Assembly (NCBI GenBank): GCA_902575835.1 | Contig: CACGSX010000001.1 | Span: 210,065 to 274,064 of the forward strand | Direction of reading: 5' to 3' | Length of the DNA: 64,000 nt | Origin: an uncultured Pelagibacteraceae bacterium | Lineage (GTDB): Bacteria > Pseudomonadota > Alphaproteobacteria > Pelagibacterales > Pelagibacteraceae | Part shown: positions 24,350 to 33,602 of the stretch, piece after piece | Layout: each line of letters starts with the position of its first letter | Position numbering within the stretch: position 1 is the first letter of the stretch | Position numbers and translations under genes: made by a program | Notes under the pieces: model-generated | Seen by the model: the letters and a program-made list of their open reading frames with translations, nothing else | Told to the model about the DNA's origin: nothing | The model's database searches: none

Positions 24350-26098
24350 TTAATCCATAGAAAGAACTCTATCAAATTCTCTGAAATTTAAGTCTCCAGT
24401 TAATATAAGTTCTCTTCCCATATCCTGCATTGTTCTAAAACCTTCATTTGCGGCAATTTCTTTCAGCTCTGGTGTAGTAGCTTTTCTTAAGATTGCTTCT
24501 TTTATTGGTTTTGTAACATTTAATATTTCATAAATTCCCATACGACCTTTATATCCGGAATCTTTACATTTTGGACAACCTTTTCCTTTTTGTACTTTTG
24601 CTCTTGAGGCTTGTTCAACTGTAAAGCCTAAGTCAGCTAGTGCTTTTGGAGTGATATCGTTGTCCGGCTCTCTACATTCTGTACAAGTTTTTCTTGCTAG
24701 TCTTTGTGCCAAAACCAAACTTACAGCTGCACTTATTAAATAATCTGGGGTCCCCATATTCTGTAATCTAGTAATTGTGCTTGGCGCATCATTTGTGTGT
24801 AAGGTACTGAAAACTAAGTGCCCTGTAAGCGCAGCTTTTAACCCTATATCAACTGTTTCTTTATCCCGCATCTCTCCAACTAGAATTATTTCTGGGTCTT
24901 GTCTTAAAAAAGATCTCAACGCTGTTGCAAAGTTAAAACCAATATCATCTTTAATTTGAACTTGTCCAACACCATCAAGTTCATACTCAACTGGGTCTTC
25001 AGCTGTTAATATATTTAAATGCGGTTTAGAAACTTCTTTAAGAATACTATACAGTGTGGTTGTTTTTCCTGAACCCGTTGGGCCTGTTACAAGAACCAAA
25101 CCTTGTGTACCGTGTATTGCTTTTCTTAAATTTTTTAAATCTGTTTCTTCGAAATTTAATTGTTCTAGACTTATATCTCCAGCATCTTTGTTTAGAACCC
25201 TCATTACAATTCTTTCATTTGTGGCTGTTGGCAAAATAGAAAGTCGAAGATCAACTACTTTGCCATCAATTTTAAATGGAATAGCGCCATCTTGGGGCAA
25301 TCTTCTCTCGGCAATATCCAATTTTCCCATAATCTTGAATCTTGTAACAACTGCACCATAATTTGAATGTAAAAATTTTTTGAAGTGTTCTTGCTCAGTA
25401 AGAATTCCATCCAATCTGTATCTTACTCTTGAGGAAAATCTATATGGTTCAATATGTATGTCAGAAACGCCGGACTTAATAGCTTCAGAAACTACTGCAG
25501 TACTAAATTTTATTACTTCAGACTCATTTTCAATTGCTTCAACATCTTCTTCTGGCTGACTTTCTAAGACTTCTGCTTGTTCATCAACATCATAATCAAA
25601 TGTTTTTGTTTTTTCAGCTTGTGTTTGTCTTATGTCTGAAATAGTTTTTTCGCCGTCTGCTAAAAGTTTATCAACAAAATTTGAAATATCAGAAACTTTT
25701 GCTGCATGAAGTTCAATATCCATTTTTGTAATGGTTCTTAAGTTTCTCATCAAACTTAATTTTGAAATATCGGATATTGCAATATGAAGAACTTTTCCTT
25801 CAATTTTAAATGGAGCTATGAAATTCATATTTATATAGTTAGAAGGGAGAACTGCCTTTAATTCTTCAGTCACTACAACAGCTGATAAATCAACTACATC
25901 TAAAGATTGATCATGAACTAGTAAATCTAAGATTTTTTGTTCATCGGTAAGATTTAACTCAAATACAGCATCCAGTTGTGATTTGTTTCCATCACTGGAA
26001 ATTTTTTTTATTTCTGCTAAATCTTTTCCAGAGATAATATCCTGGTCAATTAAAATATTAATTAAATTAATCTCAGACTCTCTACTAATATTAATCAT
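24350..26098 (-). CDS. pilB: Type IV pilus assembly ATPase PilB
   Basis: 582 residues. N-terminal GspE_N/MshEN-like domain, then the ATPase core: GPTGSGKTTTLYS (Walker A), LTAEDPVEYEL (Asp box), EIILVGEMRDKETVDIGLKA (Walker B), and LVFSTLHTNDA (His box). The zinc motif C-x2-C...C-x2-C reads CTECREPDN and GCPKCKDSGYKGR near residues 475-525. It drives pilin extension. The start overlaps the secretin stop by one base. All catalytic elements are intact. Confidence 0.96.
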   Translation of the reverse strand: MINISRESEINLINILIDQDIISGKDLAEIKKISSDGNKSQLDAVFELNLTDEQKILDLLVHDQSLDVVDLSAVVVTEELKAVLPSNYINMNFIAPFKIEGKVLHIAISDISKLSLMRNLRTITKMDIELHAAKVSDISNFVDKLLADGEKTISDIRQTQAEKTKTFDYDVDEQAEVLESQPEEDVEAIENESEVIKFSTAVVSEAIKSGVSDIHIEPYRFSSRVRYRLDGILTEQEHFKKFLHSNYGAVVTRFKIMGKLDIAERRLPQDGAIPFKIDGKVVDLRLSILPTATNERIVMRVLNKDAGDISLEQLNFEETDLKNLRKAIHGTQGLVLVTGPTGSGKTTTLYSILKEVSKPHLNILTAEDPVEYELDGVGQVQIKDDIGFNFATALRSFLRQDPEIILVGEMRDKETVDIGLKAALTGHLVFSTLHTNDAPSTITRLQNMGTPDYLISAAVSLVLAQRLARKTCTECREPDNDITPKALADLGFTVEQASRAKVQKGKGCPKCKDSGYKGRMGIYEILNVTKPIKEAILRKATTPELKEIAANEGFRTMQDMGRELILTGDLNFREFDRVLSMD

Positions 26099-27648
26099 TA
26101 TAAAATTCTTGGTGCTATAAATACCAAAAGTTCATCTAGGTTATCAGAATTTGCTTTGCCTTTAAAGAGATTACCTATTACAGGAACATTTCCTAAACCT
26201 GGAGTTTGATTTTTACTTTGAGAAAGTACGTTTTTCTTAATACCACCAATAACAACAATGTCTCCATCAGCAACTAACAATTTAGTAACAATTTCCATTT
26301 TATTAATGGGTGGTTCATCTCCTCCAGCAGATCTATTTGGAGTATCGTTGTTTACTTTTATAGTTAAAAGAACATTTCCATCACCAATAATACTTGGCGT
26401 CACTTCTAATTTTAATGCTGCTTCCTTAAAAGAAGTGGAGGTTGTTCCATCAGATGTTGTTTGATAAGGAATTTCTTCTCCCTGTGTAACAGTTGCTAGC
26501 TGATTATCTAATGTAAATACTTTTGGATTAGAAATTGTTTTACCCATTCCCATGCTTTCTAATGCTGTAATTTCTGCTTTTAAAACACCAGTAGGTGTTC
26601 TTCTAAGAATTCCTATACCACTTGTAGCACCAGTAACTGGAAAATTGGTTAAACTATCTGTTGCTGCTCCAAGTCCCGCTGCAGTATCTAAATCTGTTCC
26701 AAATGCACTACCACTACTTGTGCCCGCAGTACCACCAGAAATTTTTCCAGCTCTGTTATAATATCCTCCTATTCTAGTACCAAGAGCTCTTTCGAAATCT
26801 GAGTTGGCCTCAACAATAAAAGCTTCTATTAAAACTTGCTTAGTTCTTATATCAATTTCTTTAACAACTTTATCAACAACATCTAAATCTTTTTCCTTAC
26901 CTCTTACTATTATAGACCGCGTAGTGGTCTCTTCCGTAATTTGAATTGGTGTAAAAGAACTATCTCCTGCTGATTGAGTAAATAATTCATCAATTGTTGC
27001 TTTTGCTTGTGCGGGAGTAATGTAATAAAGTCTAAAAATTTCAGAATAAATTGGTTCTACACTATCTTCTAATTCTACTTTTCTTTTAACAGCTTGAGCT
27101 CTTTCAGATTTATATGTTTCTTGTGCTGTTAAAGTTTCAGGTGAGTGAATCCTTATTAAGTTGCTTGCTACATCAACATCTGATGCAAAATTTTTCATAT
27201 CCAACAAAGCTTGAAAAGCCTTATCCCACGGTACATCAATTAATTCTGCAGAAATTGCTCCGGCAACTTCGTCCCCAACAAGAATGTTAATCTCACCAAT
27301 TTTACCCATTAGTTTCATTGTTTCTTTGTAATCTAAGTTTTTAAATTTTAATGTTACCCTTTGTTTTAATAATGGGTAATCGTCAGAAATTATTAGGTAG
27401 TTTCGTTGTGCTTCAGATGATATTTTCTTTCTTTTTCCTAATTTTCTAGAGTCACCCTCAATAGGTTTGGGTCCCATTTCAAGTGTTTTTGCAACTTCAG
27501 ATTTTCCTGAATTAACAATATTTTTATCTTTAATTAAGGGCGTGTTGTGTTTAAATGGTTTGTTGTATTTTGAATTTGGACCACAGGCGCTCAAAATAAA
27601 AGCTAAAGCTAAAAGAAAAATTATATTGAAATATTTTTTAATAATCAT
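26098..27648 (-). CDS. pilQ: Type IV pilus secretin PilQ-like, lipoprotein signal
   Basis: 516 residues. Signal sequence ends in the lipobox LSAC (Cys22), so this secretin is probably a lipoprotein. Residues about 100-185 resemble the PilQ N0/N1 region (VTLKFKNLDYKETMKLMGKI, GAISAELIDVPWDKAF). Secretin core: VLIEAFIVEANSDFERALG, then Gly-rich GGTAGTSSGSAFG, SNPKVFTLDNQLATVTQGEEIPY and GLGNVPVIGNLFKG with C-terminal LLVFIAPRIL. No separate pilotin is seen. It overlaps the pilP stop by 11 bases. Confidence 0.94.
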   Translation of the reverse strand: MIIKKYFNIIFLLALAFILSACGPNSKYNKPFKHNTPLIKDKNIVNSGKSEVAKTLEMGPKPIEGDSRKLGKRKKISSEAQRNYLIISDDYPLLKQRVTLKFKNLDYKETMKLMGKIGEINILVGDEVAGAISAELIDVPWDKAFQALLDMKNFASDVDVASNLIRIHSPETLTAQETYKSERAQAVKRKVELEDSVEPIYSEIFRLYYITPAQAKATIDELFTQSAGDSSFTPIQITEETTTRSIIVRGKEKDLDVVDKVVKEIDIRTKQVLIEAFIVEANSDFERALGTRIGGYYNRAGKISGGTAGTSSGSAFGTDLDTAAGLGAATDSLTNFPVTGATSGIGILRRTPTGVLKAEITALESMGMGKTISNPKVFTLDNQLATVTQGEEIPYQTTSDGTTSTSFKEAALKLEVTPSIIGDGNVLLTIKVNNDTPNRSAGGDEPPINKMEIVTKLLVADGDIVVIGGIKKNVLSQSKNQTPGLGNVPVIGNLFKGKANSDNLDELLVFIAPRIL

Positions 27649-28093
27649 CTGACTCTCTTACTTGATTATTAAAATCAATAATCATGAATTTACCATCATC
27701 TTTTTTAAATATCGCTTCAGTCAATCTTAAGTCTACTAATTGAATTTTGCCCAAGTATTGGCCAAGAGTTAAAGTTAAAACTTCTCCTCCAGAGTTTACT
27801 ATCGAAATATAACTATGATCTTTTCCAGATATTAATCCTGCTAATTTAAAATTGTATAAGCTTAATTCATTTTCTTGCTCTTCAGCAGGTATGTTACCTG
27901 ACATCGAGCTTGTACCTTCGTTTCCAGCAAAAGGATCATTTAATGGAACCTCTTCGTCATCTTCTATTTCTTTTGCTATTTCTTTTACTTGCTCTAAGAC
28001 TTCTTTTTTTTGATCGTGATTGTCTGCGATAACTAAAGTTAAAGAACTAATAAAGAAAAATAAAGTTAGTAAGATTATTTTAAAAAAATTCAT
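27638..28093 (-). CDS. pilP: PilP-like pilus alignment protein
   Basis: 151 residues. A signal or anchor (about residues 1-24, ISSLTLVIA) is followed by an acidic disordered region (KKEVLEQVKEIAKEIEDDEE) and a C-terminal beta domain with FKLAGLISGKDHSYISIVNSGG and VLTLTLGQYLGKIQLVDLRL, the pattern of PilP HR-domains binding the secretin. Unlike classical PilP there is no lipobox cysteine, so it would be membrane-anchored or periplasmic. Position between pilO and pilQ supports the call. Confidence 0.8.
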   Translation of the reverse strand: MNFFKIILLTLFFFISSLTLVIADNHDQKKEVLEQVKEIAKEIEDDEEVPLNDPFAGNEGTSSMSGNIPAEEQENELSLYNFKLAGLISGKDHSYISIVNSGGEVLTLTLGQYLGKIQLVDLRLTEAIFKKDDGKFMIIDFNNQVRESDDY

Positions 28094-28718
28094 CAGGCAT
28101 TCCTACAATTGTTAATTCACCTTTTGCTACTATCGCTCCAGTTGAATCATTTTGTACTACACTTATCGTCTCTTTGTCAAAATTTAACATTTTTTTTTGT
28201 TTAGACACTGCTCTTTTGAACTTAATATATCCAAGGAAATTACCCTTTATTTCGTAGTCTACTGGAATTTTATAATACGAAACCATTTCCTTTGTTAAAT
28301 TGTTTTCAGATTGCTCTGCATTTCCAGCTTTTAGTACTGGTTTAGGTTTTTTCTTTTGTATTTTTGAGATAACCAATCCATTGACTGCTGCGTGCTCACT
28401 TAGACTTTCATATAAACCTTCAACTTCGGCTTTAGAGTGAAACAAAGTTGAACTAGCTTCAAATTCAGGTTTTCTTTTTTTTATATTTTTTTTTAGTGTA
28501 ATTATATCATTTTCAAACTGATTGATTTCATTTTCCTTCTTAATTTTATCATCAAATTTAGCTTTTCTCTCTTTAACCATTGGATTTAAAATTGCGTAAT
28601 AAATAATTAAGAAAATAATAATTGCACCAAATCCAATTCCAAATTTAATAAATGTTTTTTTATCAATAGACGATAGTTTTTGTTTTAAATCATCCATTGT
28701 CATGTTTTTTAAATCCAT
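28080..28718 (-). CDS. pilO: PilO-like inner-membrane pilus alignment protein
   Basis: About 212 residues from the ATG at 28718 (MDLKNMTMDDLKQKL), which overlaps the pilMN stop as TAATG; an alternative start at 28739 lies further inside the preceding gene. One membrane helix (FGIGFGAIIIFLIIYYAIL) is followed by a coiled coil (KERKAKFDDKIKKENEINQFENDI) and a periplasmic ferredoxin-like part (YYKIPVDYEIKGNFLGYIKFKRAV). This is the PilO topology. It overlaps pilP by 14 bases. Confidence 0.88.
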   Translation of the reverse strand: MDLKNMTMDDLKQKLSSIDKKTFIKFGIGFGAIIIFLIIYYAILNPMVKERKAKFDDKIKKENEINQFENDIITLKKNIKKRKPEFEASSTLFHSKAEVEGLYESLSEHAAVNGLVISKIQKKKPKPVLKAGNAEQSENNLTKEMVSYYKIPVDYEIKGNFLGYIKFKRAVSKQKKMLNFDKETISVVQNDSTGAIVAKGELTIVGMPDEFF

Positions 28719-30433
28719 TATGCGCTCTCCAAAATGCAAGCTATCTTGAAGCCCTTCATTGTTTGGGAGCTCTGTTGATCATTTGGCAAGGTCATACTTG
28801 CTAAAGATGCTTGTGAAATTAATTTTTTGTTATTTAAATTGCTTATTAACTTTAAAATATCTTGGTCACTAAAAGCTGTACCTTCTATAACTATTAAGTC
28901 TGAACCATTATAATCTATTGAGCTGAATTTAACTCTTTTTGGCACCGCTGAAGCAATTTGCGCTAAAACTTTAAAGCTAATAGTCTTATTTGATTTTATT
29001 GACTGGCTAAGCTCAAGTGCTTTATCCATTAAATTTTTTTCTTTAAGATATTTATTTCTTTCTAAGGTCCTAAGCTCATGTGTTTGAATAACTTCCTCAT
29101 ATCCAGCTATTTTTTTATTTAAATCTGTAATTTGCCAAAATGAAAATCCAAAAAGAACTACATATATTGCTACAACTATTCCAGCAATTCCTTTGAATGC
29201 AAAATTTGAAAATGCCTTAGCTTTTTTTTGTGCAATCATATTTTCTCTATTTGGCAGAAGATTGATATTTTTTACTGCGGTTACAAATTTATAATAACCA
29301 AATACATCTAACTTTCTAAAAGCTAATCCCATAACTGTTGAAAAATAAGATGGATTACTTAATTTAGTTTCATTTTCAATTTGCGCAGGTATTCTGATTC
29401 CATCGAATGGATTAAAAAGATTATAGCCAGTATTTACCATATTTTTTCTAAAACTTGCTAAATAATCTTCTACGTTTGGTAAATTAGATGTGACTTTTAA
29501 ATTTCTAATTCTTTTTTCATATTTAGTTTCAAAATCTTGAACTGCTTGTTTAACCTGGGTCATATACCTTCTGACCAAAGCATCCATTTCTTCTTGATTA
29601 TTACTTTCAGATAAAGTTTTTCTATCTTGAGCTCTAATAAATATATCAGTTATGATTGGATTATTTTCATAAAGTATCATTACATAATTTTCATCAAGTC
29701 CGAATTCTAGAACTGCTGTTAAATTTGAATCTTCAATTGATCCAGCTATTTGATTAATTTGGTCTACTGCAGATTTTAAAGCAAAACATTTAACATCGAT
29801 GATTACAGCGTTTAATCCCCCTTTCTTAATAATTGCTGTATAACTGTTAATGTCTGAAAGTTTTGAGGCAACAAATAAGATATCCATTGTGTTAGCTTTT
29901 TCATCTTTGTTTATAACTTGATGGAATATTGAATATTCTGCTAAGTTATCTGTTAGTTGAACTAAATTCTCCCAAAGTGAATCTGTATCAATAGCTTTTT
30001 TTAATTCTTCTTCAGTCATTAAAGGTGCAGTCACAACCCTAATGATTGCACTTGTAACCGGAATTGCTATTGCAGCATTTGTTGTTGAAACTTTTGATTT
30101 TAATAAAGCTAACTTTAGTTCTTCAGCAATTTTGTCTTGATTTTCTAATACTGTTCCTCCATCAGGTACACCCTCAAATTTATGAACATAGAATTTATCT
30201 AAAACCCATTGATTTGCTTTATTACTTGATACCTGAGCGAGTCTAATTTCGCTCGATGTCAATTCGACACCTAAAATTTCTTCACCTTTTATTGAGGATT
30301 TCCCTAATCTATTTTTTAATAGTTTACTAAAAAAACCTTCTTTCTTTTGGCCAGCATCTGGTTTTGGTACAGGTTTGTCCGGCGCGCCATCTTTATTCTT
30401 CTTTTTAAAAAGATTTGCAAAAGGATTTTTCAT
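28718..30433 (-). CDS. pilM: PilM-PilN fusion protein
   Basis: 571 residues. Residues about 50-385 are PilM, an actin-like cytoplasmic protein (ILGVELTSSEIRLAQVSS, TNAAIAIPVTSAIIRV, VLEFGLDENYVMILYE). Residues about 386-571 are PilN: the hallmark INLLP at 390-394, a membrane helix at about 411-434 and a coiled coil with periplasmic domain. In most bacteria PilM binds the INLLP tail of a separate PilN; here they are one chain. N-terminal residues 1-45 are basic and proline-rich. It is the first gene of the minus-strand pilus operon. Confidence 0.9.
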   Translation of the reverse strand: MKNPFANLFKKKNKDGAPDKPVPKPDAGQKKEGFFSKLLKNRLGKSSIKGEEILGVELTSSEIRLAQVSSNKANQWVLDKFYVHKFEGVPDGGTVLENQDKIAEELKLALLKSKVSTTNAAIAIPVTSAIIRVVTAPLMTEEELKKAIDTDSLWENLVQLTDNLAEYSIFHQVINKDEKANTMDILFVASKLSDINSYTAIIKKGGLNAVIIDVKCFALKSAVDQINQIAGSIEDSNLTAVLEFGLDENYVMILYENNPIITDIFIRAQDRKTLSESNNQEEMDALVRRYMTQVKQAVQDFETKYEKRIRNLKVTSNLPNVEDYLASFRKNMVNTGYNLFNPFDGIRIPAQIENETKLSNPSYFSTVMGLAFRKLDVFGYYKFVTAVKNINLLPNRENMIAQKKAKAFSNFAFKGIAGIVVAIYVVLFGFSFWQITDLNKKIAGYEEVIQTHELRTLERNKYLKEKNLMDKALELSQSIKSNKTISFKVLAQIASAVPKRVKFSSIDYNGSDLIVIEGTAFSDQDILKLISNLNNKKLISQASLASMTLPNDQQSSQTMKGFKIACILESA

Positions 30434-30559
30434 ATTTTTATATTTTGAATTTTATCTATATACTCAACTTTTACTAGAATAAAAAGCCCGAGTAGTACAT
30501 AATGAGTTTTTTTGAAATAAATAACTAAAAATTACTTATTATTATAGTATCAATAGTAA
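30434..30559. promoter_or_regulatory. Divergent promoter region of pilMN and pilT
   Basis: This 126-base AT-rich gap separates divergent pilus operons. For pilT a TTGAAA at 30510-30515 is followed, with a 19-base spacer, by TATTAT, a poor spacing. For pilMN a TATAAA-like sequence lies close to its start codon. I cannot fix either promoter. No stable hairpin was found. Confidence 0.3.
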
Positions 30560-31576
30560 ATGTTTGAAAAATTAGAAGAACTGGCGAAAAATAACAAGAA
30601 GATTTCTGATTTCCACATAAGGTCTGGTGCCCCTCTTGCTTATCGACAAACAGGGGAGATTATTAAGGTTCAAGAGGTAATGGTTACGGCTCAAGATATA
30701 AAAGATTTATTATCAATGAACTGTAATGAACATGAATTAAATAAATTTGATAAAACTCACGAATTAGATACTTCGGTAACATTAAGTGGATTAAGATTTA
30801 GAGCAAACTTTTATAAAACAATTAAAGGTCCAGCATGCGTTTGTAGAAGAGTGGAAAGTAAAATTCCTGAAATGGATCAATTTAATTTACCTCAGTCTCT
30901 TTATGATATTGTCGACTTTCACAAAGGACTAGTTTTAGTTACAGGCCCAACTGGTTCAGGTAAATCAACTACTCTTGCAGCCATTGTTAATGAAATAAAT
31001 AAAACAAGAACTGCAAATATTATTACCGTAGAAGATCCAGTTGAATTTATTCATCAAGATAACAAAAGTATTGTTTCTCATAGAGAAGTTGGAAAACAAA
31101 CAGAAACATTTGCTGCAGCTTTAAAGGCAGCTCTTAGAGAAGATCCAGATGTAATTTTAGTTGGAGAAATGAGAGACTTAGAAACCATTAGTCTAGCATT
31201 AACTGCTGCAGAAACAGGTCATTTAGTATTTGGAACTCTTCATACGAGTGGTGCGCCTAGTACAATTAATAGAATTATAGATGTATTTCCACCAGAGCAA
31301 CAAGAACAGATAAGAGCTCAAATTTCAACTTCTCTTAAAATGGTCGTCACACAAAGATTATTAAAAACAAGAGACGGTGCTGGTAGAGTTGGTGCTTTTG
31401 AAATTATGAAATGTACTGCTCCAATACAAAACTTAATTAGAGAAGCTAAAATTCATCAAATTCCTAGTATCATGCAAACTGCAGTAAGAGACGGGATGAT
31501 CACTATGGAAAAATCTTTAGAGGAATTAGCTAAAGCAGGGAAAATAGATCCAGGTGCTGCAAGATCAGAACATTAA
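30560..31576 (+). CDS. pilT: Type IV pilus retraction ATPase PilT
   Basis: 338 residues. Walker A GPTGSGKSTTLAA, Asp box IITVEDPVEFIHQ, Walker B DVILVGEMRDLETISLALTA, His box LVFGTLHTSGA, and the PilT-specific region GAFEIMKCTAPIQNLIREAK with HQIPSIMQTA. It depolymerises the pilus for retraction. PilU-like identity is possible because only one retraction ATPase is here. The 3' end overlaps the first minor pilin gene by 23 bases. It opens a plus-strand operon running to about 41086. Confidence 0.94.
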   Translation: MFEKLEELAKNNKKISDFHIRSGAPLAYRQTGEIIKVQEVMVTAQDIKDLLSMNCNEHELNKFDKTHELDTSVTLSGLRFRANFYKTIKGPACVCRRVESKIPEMDQFNLPQSLYDIVDFHKGLVLVTGPTGSGKSTTLAAIVNEINKTRTANIITVEDPVEFIHQDNKSIVSHREVGKQTETFAAALKAALREDPDVILVGEMRDLETISLALTAAETGHLVFGTLHTSGAPSTINRIIDVFPPEQQEQIRAQISTSLKMVVTQRLLKTRDGAGRVGAFEIMKCTAPIQNLIREAKIHQIPSIMQTAVRDGMITMEKSLEELAKAGKIDPGAARSEH

Positions 31577-32168
31577 AGGTTTTACATTACTCGAGTTGCT
31601 TGTTGTTATTTCAATAGTAGCATTGGTTTCAGCAATAGGTATGCCTAACTTTATGAGTTGGCAAAAAGATAGGGAAGTTAGAACAGCAGCTGAAAAAATT
31701 GCAAATGCTATCAATATGGCCAATACACGTACAGCAAACGGAAGTCTCGAAGTTGTAAAAATTACTTTTGAAAGTACTGGATCATCTACTAGTGTTACTA
31801 CTGTTGGAATTGACAGAAAAAATTTTTCTGACAGGCTAAATAAAGGTTTAGACGTAAAATGTAAAAATGATGCTAAATGGTTTACTAAAACTATTGATCA
31901 GCAAACTTTTTCTATTGCAACAAACTTGACGAAAAAATCGTCAATTTGTTTTTCTTTGAGAGAAAAAAATTATGGAACTGATGGTATCTTCAACGGTCAA
32001 ATAAATATCAACTTAGAAAATTCTTCAAATGTTACGGATAAATTTATAATGATTTGTCGAAGTGGCTCAGGTTGTCCTGGAAAATATTCATACTTGATTG
32101 AATGGACAAGATTTGGAAATGTTAACAAATTTAAACGGAGTAAAAGTGGTGCCTGGACAAGAATGTAA
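31554..32168 (+). CDS. fimT: FimT/GspH-type minor pseudopilin
   Basis: 204 residues from a GTG at 31554 inside the end of pilT. Prepilin leader MLQDQNIKG, then FTLLELLVVISIVAL with Glu5, then the FimT-like continuation PNFMSWQKDREVRTAAEKIANAINMANTRTANG. The C-terminal part has Cys pairs (CKNDAKW, SSICFSLR, ICRSGSGCPG). Minor pilins of this set prime pilus assembly with PilY1. The annotated GTG start is supported by its position immediately before the leader. Confidence 0.88.
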   Translation: MLQDQNIKGFTLLELLVVISIVALVSAIGMPNFMSWQKDREVRTAAEKIANAINMANTRTANGSLEVVKITFESTGSSTSVTTVGIDRKNFSDRLNKGLDVKCKNDAKWFTKTIDQQTFSIATNLTKKSSICFSLREKNYGTDGIFNGQININLENSSNVTDKFIMICRSGSGCPGKYSYLIEWTRFGNVNKFKRSKSGAWTRM

Positions 32169-32766
32169 ACAAAATAAATTTGATAAAGGAATTACGATAT
32201 TAGAGGCTTTAGTATCAACTGCTATAATTGCAATAGGATTTATTGCAATTTTTCAGATGGTTCAATATTCAATTCGTTCGATTGATGTATCAGGTGAAAG
32301 AACCAAATCTGGCCTTCTAATTTCAATGGTAGCTGAAGATTTAATATCAGAGAAGAATGCATCATCACCAACAAGCAAAGTTTCCTTAACTGATTACCTA
32401 ATTAGTCAAGAAAAAAGTGGAAAAACTTCCTGGAATGCTCCTACTTGCAATTCTGGATCCTCCGCATCTCAAACCTTCACTAATACTGTAGATGCTAAAA
32501 AATATAAGTGGGCAAATAGATTTTCTAAAAGAAGATTAAAATGTAAAGGGACAGAAAATAAAAAAGAACTTAAAGTATATGACATTTGCAATAATGCCGC
32601 TTCCGGTAATGTTTGTACTTACAATAATAACAAAAATTATAATGGAACTAGACTTTATGACCAAATGGTTTTTGGTCGAATGGAAGTGAATATCAGTACA
32701 GGAAGAATTGACAATCAAGGAAATAATAAGCCCAAGAAAGGATATTTATATTTTCAAATAAGATAA
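32146..32766 (+). CDS. pilV: PilV-type minor pilin
   Basis: About 206 residues. Prepilin motif DKG-ITILEALVSTAIIAIG with Glu5. Start choice: the frame stays open upstream to a TTG at 32098, but a GTG at 32146 has GGAG five bases before it and gives a normal leader (about 14 residues). This start overlaps the fimT end by 23 bases. The C-terminal region is Cys-rich (CNSGSS, RLKCKGTEN, YDICNNAASGNVC). It ends where pilW starts (one-base overlap). Confidence 0.85.
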   Translation: MVPGQECKQNKFDKGITILEALVSTAIIAIGFIAIFQMVQYSIRSIDVSGERTKSGLLISMVAEDLISEKNASSPTSKVSLTDYLISQEKSGKTSWNAPTCNSGSSASQTFTNTVDAKKYKWANRFSKRRLKCKGTENKKELKVYDICNNAASGNVCTYNNNKNYNGTRLYDQMVFGRMEVNISTGRIDNQGNNKPKKGYLYFQIR

Positions 32767-33602
32767 TGAAAAAAATAAGCAACATATCTGGGGTAACTTT
32801 AATTGAAATTTTATTAGGTATTGTAATCTCTGTGATAATGATGGGAGCAATGTTAACGTCGTACAATGTTGTGAATAATTCATATTCGCAAGTTACTGAT
32901 AAAGCAAAAATATCTAATCAAGGCAAAGTAGTGTTGGGAATGATAATGGCCGATATTAGAAATGCTGGTTTTAAATATTATGGTGATACAGTGAAAACTA
33001 CAAATGAACATGTTCCAATTCTAATTACTAAAGCATCAAATTTTAAAACTGCATGTGATAAAATAGATATTGTTTATGGTGACATGAAATATGATGAAAG
33101 CAAAACACCAAAATATACCTTTGAACGATATAAAGTAACTTATAGCTGTGAACGTTCAAAACTTCCTGATAAAAGCGCACCTCCGTTACCAGGAAATAAA
33201 TTTCCACCTATCAATGCATTTGCTATTTATAAAACTAAAGTTATTTGGGATGAAACTGGAAGTAATTGGAAAAATCCTAGGACAGATGGAAATAATGCAA
33301 CTTATGAAAAACAATTAGTTGCGGACTATATTGACGATTTAGTTTTTTTACCAATAGATGATGAAGGTAAATTAATAAATCCTCCACCAACGACAAATAA
33401 TGCAACAAAAGATAAATTATATAAAATTAAAACTGTTGATATAGCGCTTTCTATAAGATCAACAAAAAAATTCTATAGATCTGATAAAGATAGAACTAAG
33501 TTTACATTAAATAATCCTCTTAGAAAAAAAACTAGGAATGATAAATATTTTAGAGAAACAATAGTTGTAACTGCACATGCAAGGAATATGGGAACATTAT
33601 AA
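32766..33602 (+). CDS. pilW: PilW-type minor pilin
   Basis: 278 residues. Leader MKKISNISG then VTLIEILLGIVISVIMMGAM with Glu5, followed by YNVVNNSYSQVTDKAKISNQGK and GMIMADIRNAGFKYYG, the PilW pattern for a larger minor pilin. It ends near RETIVVTAHARNMGTL, the usual PilW C-terminal type (VTLRN-like). The gene is joined to its neighbours by one-base overlaps (TAATG), as in PilV-PilW-PilX clusters. Confidence 0.88.
   Translation: MKKISNISGVTLIEILLGIVISVIMMGAMLTSYNVVNNSYSQVTDKAKISNQGKVVLGMIMADIRNAGFKYYGDTVKTTNEHVPILITKASNFKTACDKIDIVYGDMKYDESKTPKYTFERYKVTYSCERSKLPDKSAPPLPGNKFPPINAFAIYKTKVIWDETGSNWKNPRTDGNNATYEKQLVADYIDDLVFLPIDDEGKLINPPPTTNNATKDKLYKIKTVDIALSIRSTKKFYRSDKDRTKFTLNNPLRKKTRNDKYFRETIVVTAHARNMGTL

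Noticed and set aside
30434..30559. Possible regulatory hairpin around AAAAAGCCCGAGTAG in the pilMN/pilT gap
   Set aside because: I looked for a complementary arm and found none within the gap; it is a lone GC patch.
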